NCBI GenBank assembly: GCA_001939145.1
Contig: LSRX01000701.1
Location: forward strand, 329,305-393,304
DNA from: Symbiodinium microadriaticum
Lineage: Eukaryota > Sar > Dinophyceae > Suessiales > Symbiodiniaceae
Direction of reading: 5' to 3'
DNA length: 64,000 nucleotides
The translations under genes were made by a program, and so were the position numbers. A model generated the notes under the pieces. The model made no database searches. It worked only from the letters and a program-made list of their open reading frames with translations, and was not told the DNA's origin. Positions 55,167 to 64,000 of the stretch are shown here, one piece after another. Within the stretch, counting starts at the first letter, position 1; each line of letters opens with the position of its first letter.

Positions 55167-55951
55167 TCAGAGGAAGTAGGCGTCGGCAAGCTTGCTGTTG
55201 ATCTCCAGGGTGTATGCATCAGAAGCAAAATACTCCTGGAGTGTGGGAAGGGCCCGAAAAGCCTCGTGGAAGGCCTTGCACTTGGGGAACCGATCCAGAA
55301 GTGCAGGGGAACCCATCCTCTCAGCCAGCAGCCTGTGCTGGTCCAGCATCTCCCAGATGTGAAAATCTGCCGTTCCTGGCCCGTGCTCCAGAACAAACCA
55401 CTTGCCTCCGGATGCGTTGTCCTTCAAGGCAAGCATGGCTTCAAACTTTCCAAAGGGCGGTGAGCCGACAATGCTCTCGGCCTTTGACTTGAACTCCTCC
55501 TCGTTGCGACAAATGTCCATGAAAGGGTAGACAAGATCGATCATGCCATTGCGCACATCGTAGATCTCACAAAGCAGCTCAGAGGTGCGACGCTTCTGGG
55601 CCTCAGTGCTGCCGTTAAGGCTGAGCTTCTCGCCCAGGTAATGAAAAACCGCATTGGTCTGGCATACGCAGACATCACCATCCACGAGGTATGGGAGGTT
55701 CGCCAGTGGATTCATCTCCAAAATCTCCGGCTTGCGACCCTTGAACCAAGCCTCGTTGGTTGCGTACTGCCTGTCCTGGTACCTAGACCCTCCATCTACC
55801 CTTTAACTTTAGACCCTAAGTACCCCTTATTTGGGACCATATACCCCTTTTTGGGGCTACAAGGAGGGTCCTGGTACTTCACCTCCTTGTAGGCCAGCAT
55901 CATGCGGAAGGGCGCTCCGAGCCCCCGGATCTTCCAGTAGCCGAACTCCAT
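55167..55951 (-). CDS. mu-like glutathione S-transferase, two exons
   Basis: Exon 1 is 55878-55951 and exon 2 is 55167-55782 (minus strand), joined over a 95-bp intron (55783-55877), giving 229 codons, the usual length for a cytosolic GST (~220). GSTs conjugate glutathione to electrophiles in the cytosol. The N-terminal thioredoxin-like half has the mu-class opening GYWKIRGLGAPFRMMLAY with Tyr5 in the catalytic position, then NLPYLVDGD and QTNAVFHYLG, the glutathione-binding cis-Pro and Gln-Thr/Ser segments. The helical half (~90-229) contains RRTSELLCEIYDVRNGMIDL and TADFHIWEMLDQHR. Without removing the intron the frame hits a stop inside it, which confirms the splice model. The ATG at 55951 is five codons before the catalytic segment. 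Confidence 0.93.
55783..55877 (-). mobile_element. introner-type intron in the GST gene
   Basis: On the minus strand the intron runs GTACCAGGACCCTCC to GGAGGGTCTAG and is followed by exon 2, which begins GTACCAGGAC. The ten bases GTACCAGGAC are therefore present at both junctions like a target-site duplication. The intron ends are inverted repeats (GGACCCTCC / GGAGGGTCT). Borders are GT-AG. This is the structure of introners, introns created by insertion of a short DNA element, known from dinoflagellates and their relatives. The interior has AAAAAGGGGTATATGG and AAATAAGGGGTACTT, a degenerate internal duplication. Confidence 0.8.
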
Positions 55952-56887
55952 GGCTGGGTAGTGCCCGGTGCCCGGTAGGCCGGGTAGGGAAAAATAGGGA
56001 AGGCTCTACAAACTCAGAACGTGGTTCCTTGGCTCCCTCGCTTCTCGTGAGTGTGTGGTGTCTGAGGGTGTTTGTAGTTTATGGCATGATCACCCATTCC
56101 TGACTTCCTGCAGTGCTTCATTGGCATCCGTTCGGGTGCCGGATATCCACGTGACGCCGAGGAGACCACGACGTCGATGATACAAATACACACACACACA
56201 CAGGTCAGTCTTTAAAGCTTAGCATAAGCCTAAGTTGGGAAAGGGTGCTGCCAGGAGCCCGTGTTTAGGGGCAAATCTTCGCAACGACATCCCCACCCGG
56301 GCCAGCTGCTCTTCTTCCTGGTGGACAGTGTTGATCACCACCTTGCACGGTCCGAAGAGGGAAAAACCCAAGGGCCTTCAGACAAAACCGATGTGGAAGT
56401 AGCATCTGCTCGTAGCCCTACAAACGCTCAAGGTCGAGGGTTCAAGAGCCGAGCTAACTTAGGCCAAACCCCCTTTGCCTTGAACTAAGCACCTTCAAGC
56501 TGGGAGCCCCGAGAACCCCGGAGGATGCTTCGGCTGTGAAGCCAAAACTAGGCAGAATATGCAGAACAAGAACAGAAGAAGGAGGCGCCCACAAGAAGCT
56601 AGGTACTGGTTCGAAAGGCTCTGAGTCTAAGCATGCAGACGCCTGGTGCGGAGATCAACATGGTGTAACCTGATAGGTAAACACAACATGCTGCCACAAG
56701 AGCTAAACCGCAAGGCCTCCTGTCGTCCCGGCTTGAAATGGTCTGCCGGAGCAAACTGCATCTAAACTAACTTTTGTTGGCCTGATGGTCTACACAACCC
56801 TGATATTAAGGGCAGCTCACCAACTCGATATGATAGCAGCCTGACACGCAATACCCGAGTTCCTGGCGGCATGAGAAATCGCGAACC
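55952..56887. other. no gene recognised
   Basis: Upstream side of GST. Short (CA)n at about 56189-56201. No gene seen. Confidence 0.5.
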
Positions 56888-57142
56888 TCACTGAGCACCA
56901 TTACATGAGTCAGCAGGAAGATTCATCGCGCCAACCCAGTCGCAAGCCCCTCGCAGATGCTTCCCTCCTTCTGTTCTCATCATTAGCAGCATCCCGCGTG
57001 CCGGCATGCTCGTACCGTAAGCCCTAATACCCACAAGGGTAGTTCTCCAAATTGGGGGGTCCTTCCTTGTTTCGACCTCCAAGATAGTACCCTGATGATT
57101 GGACACCACCTCACACATCAGACCCGGGCTGTCCGAGTGCAT
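56888..57142 (-). CDS. hypothetical small protein or exon
   Basis: An 84-codon frame from the ATG at 57142, with balanced, protein-like composition (CEVVSNHQGTILEVETRKD, RGACDWVGAMNLPADSC). No signal peptide, membrane segment or known domain. It could be one exon of a longer gene or a chance frame. Confidence 0.3.
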   Translation of the reverse strand: MHSDSPGLMCEVVSNHQGTILEVETRKDPPIWRTTLVGIRAYGTSMPARGMLLMMRTEGGKHLRGACDWVGAMNLPADSCNGAQ

Positions 57143-57496
57143 TCATGATCTCGAAAATCCAGACCTGGAGAGAAGTAGCTTCAAAACGGTTCAACGCACC
57201 CCCACACCCAAAAGCGGTCAGAAGCATTCGGTTTAGGTCTTTTAAGCTACCGCTTTAGGCTTTAGTGCTTATCTGGGTGCGAAGTTGGGATCGCAGTCCA
57301 TGTTAAAGCTTCCTCGGATGAGGTGGGTATCTTCCTTGGTCTCCATTTGCTGCGCAGCGCTCGACCCGAACCCTTTTGCAGGTTCGTACCTGTTACATGT
57401 ACATGTCTATACGAACAGCTATCTATGTCTCTATATCTGTATGTCATAATCTTTGTAAACTTAGAGCGAACATGTACGCATAATGAATAGATAAAT

Positions 57497-57557
57497 AAAC
57501 AAACATATATATATATATGTGTGTGTGTGTGTGCGTGTATATATATATATGTATGTA
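57497..57557. repeat. TA/GT microsatellite at the element's 5' border
   Basis: ATATATAT, GTGTGTGT and TATATATGTATGT, directly before the presumed 5' end of the retroelement. Confidence 0.9.
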
Positions 57558-57778
57558 AGGGGCTCAGAAGACAGATCGCCAGCTGATCTGATTGCTAGGC
57601 CCCCAGTGCTAACACGGCACGATCGCCAAATTGGCACCGCAAAGCTCGCAGGCGTCGCCATTTTGCCAGGCGCCGAGTACGCACTGCTCGTCAGCAAGGC
57701 CAAGGCCTTCCTCGCCGGGACCTGGCCCTTCTTGAGAGCCATCACACTCGACCGACTTACCGGCGAACCCCAGTGTCT

Positions 57779-59023
57779 ATGGGAAAGAACAAGCAACCTG
57801 CACCATGGCAGTGGAAAAGAAGCAGCGAGTATGCACAGGCATACTCACAGTCGGGATATGGCAAGTCTTGGCAACTCTGGCAGGGTGCATGGTCACCGCG
57901 GAACAGGGCTACACCGCCCACACGCTACGATCAAGTAGCAACCGAGGAGGATCAGCGTGTGAGAAGTGGTGCAACAGAGGCCCAGCCAAGTGTTTTGACT
58001 GGAATGGACACTTCGGTCCTCCAAGCAGTGCAGAAGGTCCTGACGCAAGCCAGACGTATAGATGCGAGAGTCAGGAAAATCAAGGAGGAAAAGGTCAAAC
58101 GGACCAAACAGTGGGACATCTATGCAAAAGATATGCGGGCCAAATACCTCAAGCAGCAACAAACGTTCCAGCAGGACATGCAGAAGCTGGATCAGGAAGA
58201 GGCAGCAGCTATCTCCTCGGGAACGGAGTCAGCACAGCTGTTGACGATGATTGTGACAACAGGCCAGCGCCCTCCTGTTGCCCCTGCAGACACGGGTCCG
58301 GATGCATGGGACCAGCTCTTACAGGAAGACACGGAGATGACGGAGCCGGACGGTTTTCTGGCACATGCGCAGGCGCTGATCTCCAGGGCACATCAGATGC
58401 CACCGAGCACGGCCTTTGTAGCGGCTCCGGACAATGTGGGCTCGCCCCCTTCTCTGGGGTCTGGGCCCCCTGGTGGTCCGAGCCCTGGTCACCCGCCACA
58501 GCAGCCTATGCCACCGAACCCCTCGATGAACATCCACCGTGGACAGGCAGCACCCAACCCGGTGCCAGCAGGTGTTATGCCAACTGGTTATCATGCGGCT
58601 TCGCCGGGCAGCTGCTCGCATCGAGCTGCCCCCTTTCCAGTGTCGCCTTCGCACCCTCCTCTGCGGACAGAGGACATCAAATACACGGAGACAGCTACAG
58701 TGGAACAGACTGCAGCAGCTGCTGCTATCTCGGCCACGCGCAGCCCACTTCCTGCCAGAGAGCCTGTGAAGGAAGCGACCAAGAATTTGCCCCCAAAGGC
58801 AACGCCGGAGGGTGTTTCTCTGGGACAGAAGCTCGAGCACAAGAGAGAGGCCATGAAGGGAACGGCTACTATGCCCTTCCGTGTTCCGCCCCCGGGTCTT
58901 GGCACATCGCCGGAGCATGTAGATACTGGAGAGCCGCCGGGACCTACTGCCCCACCGAACATCGTGGACGACGACATCGAGGAGCTCAATACTGTCTCCC
59001 CAGGCTTCAGCAACCTCGAGTAA
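57779..59023 (+). CDS. gag-like ORF1 protein with coiled coil
   Basis: 414 codons from ATG 57779 (an in-frame GTG two codons earlier is not used). The N-terminus is Gln/Trp/Tyr-rich (QPAPWQWKRSSEYAQAYSQ). Residues ~80-150 are a charged coiled coil (RRIDARVRKIKEEKVKRTKQ, then KYLKQQQTFQQDMQKLDQEE). Residues ~195-330 are Pro/Gly-rich and look disordered. The C-terminus is acidic (IVDDDIEELNTVSPGFSNLE). Coiled coil plus disordered region suits an RNA-binding, self-assembling ORF1/gag protein, but no zinc knuckle or RRM is visible. It stops at 59021-59023, where the long second frame is already open in -1. No host family recognised. Confidence 0.6.
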   Translation: MGKNKQPAPWQWKRSSEYAQAYSQSGYGKSWQLWQGAWSPRNRATPPTRYDQVATEEDQRVRSGATEAQPSVLTGMDTSVLQAVQKVLTQARRIDARVRKIKEEKVKRTKQWDIYAKDMRAKYLKQQQTFQQDMQKLDQEEAAAISSGTESAQLLTMIVTTGQRPPVAPADTGPDAWDQLLQEDTEMTEPDGFLAHAQALISRAHQMPPSTAFVAAPDNVGSPPSLGSGPPGGPSPGHPPQQPMPPNPSMNIHRGQAAPNPVPAGVMPTGYHAASPGSCSHRAAPFPVSPSHPPLRTEDIKYTETATVEQTAAAAAISATRSPLPAREPVKEATKNLPPKATPEGVSLGQKLEHKREAMKGTATMPFRVPPPGLGTSPEHVDTGEPPGPTAPPNIVDDDIEELNTVSPGFSNLE

Positions 59024-62000
59024 CAGTATTTTCACAAGATGACCCAGGATATCGATTGCATGACCCCTATTGGGCAAGCAGGCTGGTGGGCGAAGCAAAC
59101 CTCTCAGCTCCTTTGGAGCTGAGTTGTCTGCTGAAGTCCGTCGGTCAATGCTGCTCACCTGGTGGCTTTGCAAGCGAGACCCCTTGGATCATCAGCTGCT
59201 GTTTTTGTACATACAGTTGCCTCTTTCAAAAGACAAGAACAAATTGTACAGCATGGGAGTTTAGCCTAGACTTTATTGTCTCCCAAGCACCGCTCGGTTT
59301 TGCATTTCTTGTCAAGCCGAATGCCCTCTCTTCACTTGAGCCTGAGTCTCATAAGCAAAGGCCTTTTTCCACGTGGGCCACAACCTCCCCAATCCCAGAT
59401 CAGCAGTGCGCGCCTAACACTTGTATCGGTGGCGCTGGGACAAGGGCCACTGCTGTTGCAGGGAGGATCTCGCAATTGCCATCAGGCGGACACTTCAGCT
59501 CCAGTATCTACTTGGGTTGGTTAGTTACTGGATTGGATTTTGCCTGGCAAGTGGACTCGCCACCTCCCTGTCTTAGGAGTGTTGGTCGAATCCACTCGCC
59601 TTTCCTTTCCCTATGGAAGCTCCTTGCCCCCGGTCTTTGGGGTGAGACGAGTTTCCTGTTGTCCTGTTCGTATGCCAACTCAGTCCCCCTTTCGTGGACT
59701 TGTCAATGTGTGGAGAAGCTGATATCCACTTGGTTTTTGGGTGGTGTCTTTCTCCTTCCTGCGCCTTTTACGCCGCATGGCCTCCATGATGGCTACCTGC
59801 GAGGCCCATTCTGCACTTCCCTGCAGATGATCATGTCCTTCTGGTCACCCTGCTGCAGTGCGTGCCTGCCGACGGACGTCTCCATGCGAGTTTCCTGTCA
59901 CAGCAACTTCGGTTTAGGTTGGTTTAATAGCGCCCTTTTTGGCTGCTCACCAGCCCAACTGGCCCATCCCCTAAGGTTTAGGCCCCTCCAAACCCTCGCA
60001 CCGTGCGTTGTGCCCACGTCACACGCACCTTTGTTCTCCCGGTGCCAAATAGGTACATCGGTGGCTCTGGGGTACCAACCGCGAGAACAAAGTTGCTTTC
60101 CTTGGGGTCTGGTTGCACAAACCGAAGCACTTTACATGAGCAGTGCTCTGGCCATGCTTCTGCTTTTAATAGCAGCCCTGCTTCGCCCCTTTCGGACAAA
60201 GAAGAACATCTGTGGGGCCATTCTGGGTCCATGTGCGTATGGAGTCAAGCTAGATGTCCTAAAAGGTCTAGATGTGGCGAGACCCAGCTGCCCAGTCTTA
60301 GCCTGGCAAGCACAGCGTGGCCCACAACCCGGCAAGCGATCTCGATCCAGAGCTCCTACTTGCAGCCTAGGTCAGGTTTTGATGTGGCTGTCCCTAATGT
60401 ACGCGTTGCCACAGCAAGTACATGCATTTCCTGTCATACGCGCGCGTTGGTACCTGTTGCCGGCTGCTGCGCACGCTATGGCGAGGCCACCCCGGGACGA
60501 TGATCCGCAGGCACAAGCATATCCAACAAGGCGACCACATCTCATACCACCGCAGGAGCTCACGACTCATGTCGGTTCTTGCCCTGAGATCATTGTGCAT
60601 GAGCCACCAGAGCCTTTCGAAGGATGTGAAACTAGGGTATTGTCTGCCTCCTCGCCCCAGTTCCAAAACCCCACTGAATGTTCTGGTGATGAGGGTAGTG
60701 AGTGGTTAGGTATACACCTATATACCCCGCACTATCGACCCCTGCAGCTCGCACTACGACCGCCTGAGCGCACCCTACAATCTGTCCTAGATCTGATAGT
60801 GCAGTATGATCAAGGACCAGATGAGCACCTCTTTGACACGGCGGTGCCAATCAAGCCTCAACGGTTTTCTGCTGCTGGGTCCTTCCTCCGGTTTTCGAGC
60901 TCTATTAGAGGGGTAGGTGTAGGAGGTCTCGTAGCGGTCATCCTTGACCTTACCCACGTCGGAGGACATTACTTCGCAGCGGTCCTTCCTCAGGACATTC
61001 ACTACAGAACACTGCAAGAATACTTTCTGCCCCTAACCACTCTCGATGAAGACCCAAGTGATGTGTACATAGGGTACCGGGATGAGCCTTGGCCTCCACA
61101 GACAGATGTCAAGCTGACCGATGGCGATGTCATTACGGTGCTGAAGCAACCAGGTGGCAGTTTCCACAAATACAGAGTTAGTACACTCTTCGAGCCTGGA
61201 GCACACTGGAATCATCCCAAGCACCTTTTCCACCTCAACTTCTGTACGTCTGTTTGTGTGCTTTATCGTGATAAACGATACTGTGAGCCCGAACATCATC
61301 ACTACGGACGCAATCTGGTGGAATATGTGGCAGAAAGACTACGTGTAAATCCGTACTGCACGGTTATGTGTACCTTCCCGGTATCAGATCTCGACGTGCA
61401 AGGTGACCTTTGTCCCTATGTGGTCACTGTGGCCGAAGTTCCCCACCCGGAAAATACCGGTATCAACCGGGACAGAGCAAGAGACATCTTCGTGCTCCTT
61501 GACCCCAGACCATTGGGGCACAAACCCTGCTTCCTGTTCCTACACCACCCTGTTGTGCACTTGCCGTCGATCGAAGCAATGCTTGGTCTATCAACAGGTC
61601 GGTCTCGTCGCCTAGGAGTCATGGGAGGTAACAGACAGGGTGATGATGTCTTTGTGGAAGGCTGTGCGGCACTTGTTCTGTTTGCCGAAATTACTGACGA
61701 GGCCACCTCGGTCTCCGAGGCACCGAGCCCAAGAGACGACCCTCTGCTCGAGTCACCAAGTAACCAATTCGAAGAGGCCCGCGATGCTGATGGGCCACGA
61801 CCTTTAGGGCTGCCTCTGCACCCTGTCACGAGCACTGCACTGTCTTCGCCGATTGGTGAAATATGGGAGGGAGGCGCACAGCTCACGATGGAAGGTGTCG
61901 AGCTTTTTGATCCCACCCTCCCTCCAGGCCAGAGTTGGAATGAAGCATTCCTGACAAATGCCACACAAGGCATGGAAAATCCAATGGGGCAGGATCAAGC

Positions 62001-64000
62001 CCCTCGTGGCACGATTTCCACTGTAGCGCGTGATGCATTGGATGCAGCTGTGACTCGCATACAAGCCCTGATTTTCGTTCCTGACTTTGTGCCGGAAATT
62101 GTCGATGTTGCTATCCACCTGCCAGCAGCCATAGACAGTCTCAGGTCAAAAATTCAGGCAGCCAGGTCGCCTGAGCAATCCTTCAGCTTCCCGATGCTCT
62201 ACCAAGTCTCGCCTCAGCCCCTTCGTGAGTTTGCGATTTTCGTAGCCGGGCCTGAATGGCAGTCGTATACAGTGATTGTTCTCTTTGACTGTCGTCGATA
62301 CAATCACTGTGTCTTCGCGCAAGCAGTGCCTGGGCACCTAAGCAGGGAATCACTTTTACATGCAGCTGGCGTCCCCCCTGATGAGGCAGTGCATGTTTAT
62401 GTCCATGGACTTATTCAGCCCTTGGCCATTGATCAGCGCATCACATTGCTGCATGGTATGACAATCAGTATTACACCTAGGGACGAGGGTGGACCGGCAT
62501 GCTGTGATCTGGCTGATATGCTGCAGACAGCCGATGGATGGGACTGTAATGCCCCAATTCCTGGGCCTGCTGTCCACTTCAATAGTCATTTTTACCTTCT
62601 CACGGAGGGTCAACCCTTTGCGTTTCAGGTAAAGCCTCAGGGACAGGCCACATTCCGTGATGATGTTGCCAGGGCCGTGGGCTCACCTGAACACCGCCTC
62701 AGCATCTGTATAGTTACGCCTCGTATCCCAGATGCCTACCCTTTCGGGTACTGGACGTCGGCCGTCCTGGTCGTGACAGAGGCACTGTCAAGAATCCCTT
62801 GCCCGCCTGCGCGCCTCCCAGAAAAACGTATGGTTCTGGTTCTGGACCAAAGACGAATCCTCCGTGGCATAGTGTGGCGACTCGTTGAGTCCCGTGTCAT
62901 CAAGGTGCAAGACATAGCAGACACGTACTACGACATATGTCCTTTCAGGCATGTTGTATCGATTGAGGGGGCACGCAATGAAGTACGGAATGGCGAGTCT
63001 GTTTTCATTCTCCAGCCTGGCCAGGTGCTAGTCGTAGAATTTGTGCCTGAAAAATGCAGCCCCACATCCACAGATCATGACACTGACCAACCGGGCTGGC
63101 CTTCACAGACCGAGGACCATGATGTTACTCATCGTTACGTCACTGCTGCATCCTCATTACCAGGCGCCACTGTGACCGAAACCCAGCCCGGGGTAGCGCG
63201 CAGCAGGTCCCCGAGAGGGCGTAACCTGCAGAACACTGCTTGCCTGACAACAAAGTGTCCAGACAGTGTACGTACAAGCCTGGAGCCACCTGGCCCCAAC
63301 CACAAAATGTGCAAACTCGATCTGGCAGGGAAAGATCAGGACCTCACTAGCAATAAGGTGGGCACAGAGCCAATTGTCCTGCATGACTGGGCCCCAACTG
63401 TTCAAATACCTTTGCTGCCCATCCGCTCATTGCCATCTGGGACTATTGGTGCTGCAGCGAGAGCGTGCAAGCTCCTGAGTGAACCCGCAGGCACCCCATG
63501 GCAAGACTCTGCCATTGATTTTGCACGTGACGCTGCGCAACTGCTGGGAGATGCCTGGCCCTTTCCGCCATATCGTTGGCCAATTGAAACCCCAGAGGTT
63601 GATGATGGGGATTCGCAGACCATTGAGCTAGGCGAAGGTTTCATGACTGACATAGTCCTGTTCCTCCTCACGCCAGATTACACCCCTGAGCGCCTGGATT
63701 TAACAGTCCAGCTTCCACAGTCGGTTGAAGACATTGTTGATTTGGCGCAAACATGTCGAGAGACAGCGCGCCGGCAACTCTTCCCTGTGCTAGTAGAAGT
63801 TCGTCAGCAGCCTGACCCTGGCTGGGGACTTTTCCTAGCCCTACCTTCGTGGCTGCAACATCGGGCTGTAGTCTGCGCCGACCTTTCATTCTTCGATGGT
63901 CGCATATTTGCCATATCGCTGCACAGTCAAACCGATAGGTATGCCCTCTGTGATGCGGTCGGCCTGGCGCCCACAGCTGATGTCGACATATACGTGCCGG
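59020..64000 (+). CDS. very long ORF2 with three degenerate copies of a large module (partial)
   Basis: The frame with codons starting at 59020 has no stop to the end of the window (1,660 codons) and is in fact open back to 57736. It sits in the -1 frame relative to ORF1. The true start is uncertain: ATGs at 60136, 60382, 60397 and 60478 are candidates, or the product is fused to ORF1 by frameshifting. At 60136-60480 there are hydrophobic stretches (SSALAMLLLLIAALL; LMWLSLMYALPQQVHA). From about 60742 a module recurs: near 60742, 62101 and 63694 each copy has a beta-rich start (LQLALRPP / VDVAIHLP / LDLTVQLP), a middle (KPQ / SPQP / RQQP) and an end (LVAVILDLTHVGGHYFAAVL / TVIVLFDCRRYNHCVFAQAV / AVVCADLSFFDGRIFAISL). 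No enzymatic motif is seen; the polymerase, if any, lies beyond 64000. Confidence 0.65.

Larger units (their letters stand above)
57556..64000 (+). mobile_element. 5' part of a large retroelement-like unit (runs off the window)
   Basis: Sequence texture changes at about 57556, after a microsatellite, to dense coding. Two overlapping-frame ORFs follow, a gag-like one and a frame of at least 5 kb. This organisation (small coiled-coil ORF, then a very long ORF in the -1 frame, no introns) is that of a non-LTR or gag-pol type retroelement. No reverse transcriptase, endonuclease or zinc-knuckle motif falls inside the window, so the class is inferred. Before the first ATG, 57560-57778 has a protein-like frame (ILPGAEYALLVSKAKAFLAG) that may be leader sequence or host exon. 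Confidence 0.6.

Noticed and set aside
58319-59173. 284-codon minus-strand frame opposite ORF1
   Set aside because: Antisense shadow of the GC-rich ORF1; Arg/Ser/Cys-rich composition typical of a shadow.

Overview
This window looks like nuclear DNA of a dinoflagellate, most likely a Suessiales/Symbiodiniaceae-type genome. The evidence is: TTTAGGG/CCCTAAA telomere-type repeats scattered through the interior rather than at an end; long intronless genes whose upstream DNA carries remnants resembling the dinoflagellate spliced leader (3' half TTGGCTCAAG); a short intron bounded by a direct repeat and inverted repeats (introner type) in a glutathione S-transferase gene; abundant tetranucleotide microsatellites; very low gene density; and dinoflagellate-style domain combinations. 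No bacterial-style operons, plasmid or virus genes were seen.

Layout. 0-7 kb: simple repeats, a 1.7-kb degenerate AT-rich satellite, a 146-bp hairpin and a 630-bp assembly gap, with no recognisable gene. 7.35-11.63 kb (minus): a 1,426-codon intronless gene coding for a secreted PstS-type phosphate-binding domain, cysteine-rich repeats, about eight membrane helices and a cytosolic TIR domain. 12-32 kb: microsatellites, a 328-bp foldback element, telomere-type tracts, no confident gene. 33-37 kb (minus): exon-like pieces of one or two unrecognised intron-containing genes, one pair separated by a 730-bp intron with a 16-bp direct repeat across its splice sites. 37.9-39.3 kb (minus): RPA1, the large subunit of replication protein A. 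42.5-43.7 kb (minus): a histidine-rich PX-domain protein. 44.8-44.9 kb (minus): a U6 snRNA or U6-derived copy. 45-52 kb: telomere-type and simple repeats. 53-55 kb (minus): possible exons of a choline-transporter-like (SLC44) membrane protein. 55.2-55.95 kb (minus): mu-like GST with one introner-type intron. 57.6-64 kb (plus): the 5' part of a large retroelement-like unit, with a gag-like coiled-coil ORF followed by a reading frame of at least 5 kb that is still open at the window edge and contains three degenerate copies of a large module.

The genes do not form an operon or pathway. RPA1 (DNA replication/repair), the PX protein (phosphoinositide membrane binding), GST (detoxification) and U6 (splicing) are independent housekeeping-type loci. 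The two items most worth attention are the phosphate-binding/TIR receptor and the module-repeat ORF in the terminal element. Four of the largest ORFs are intronless, and two or three have relict-leader-like sequence upstream, which fits recycling of trans-spliced mRNAs into the genome. Functional calls rest on reading the translations by eye; no database search was run.
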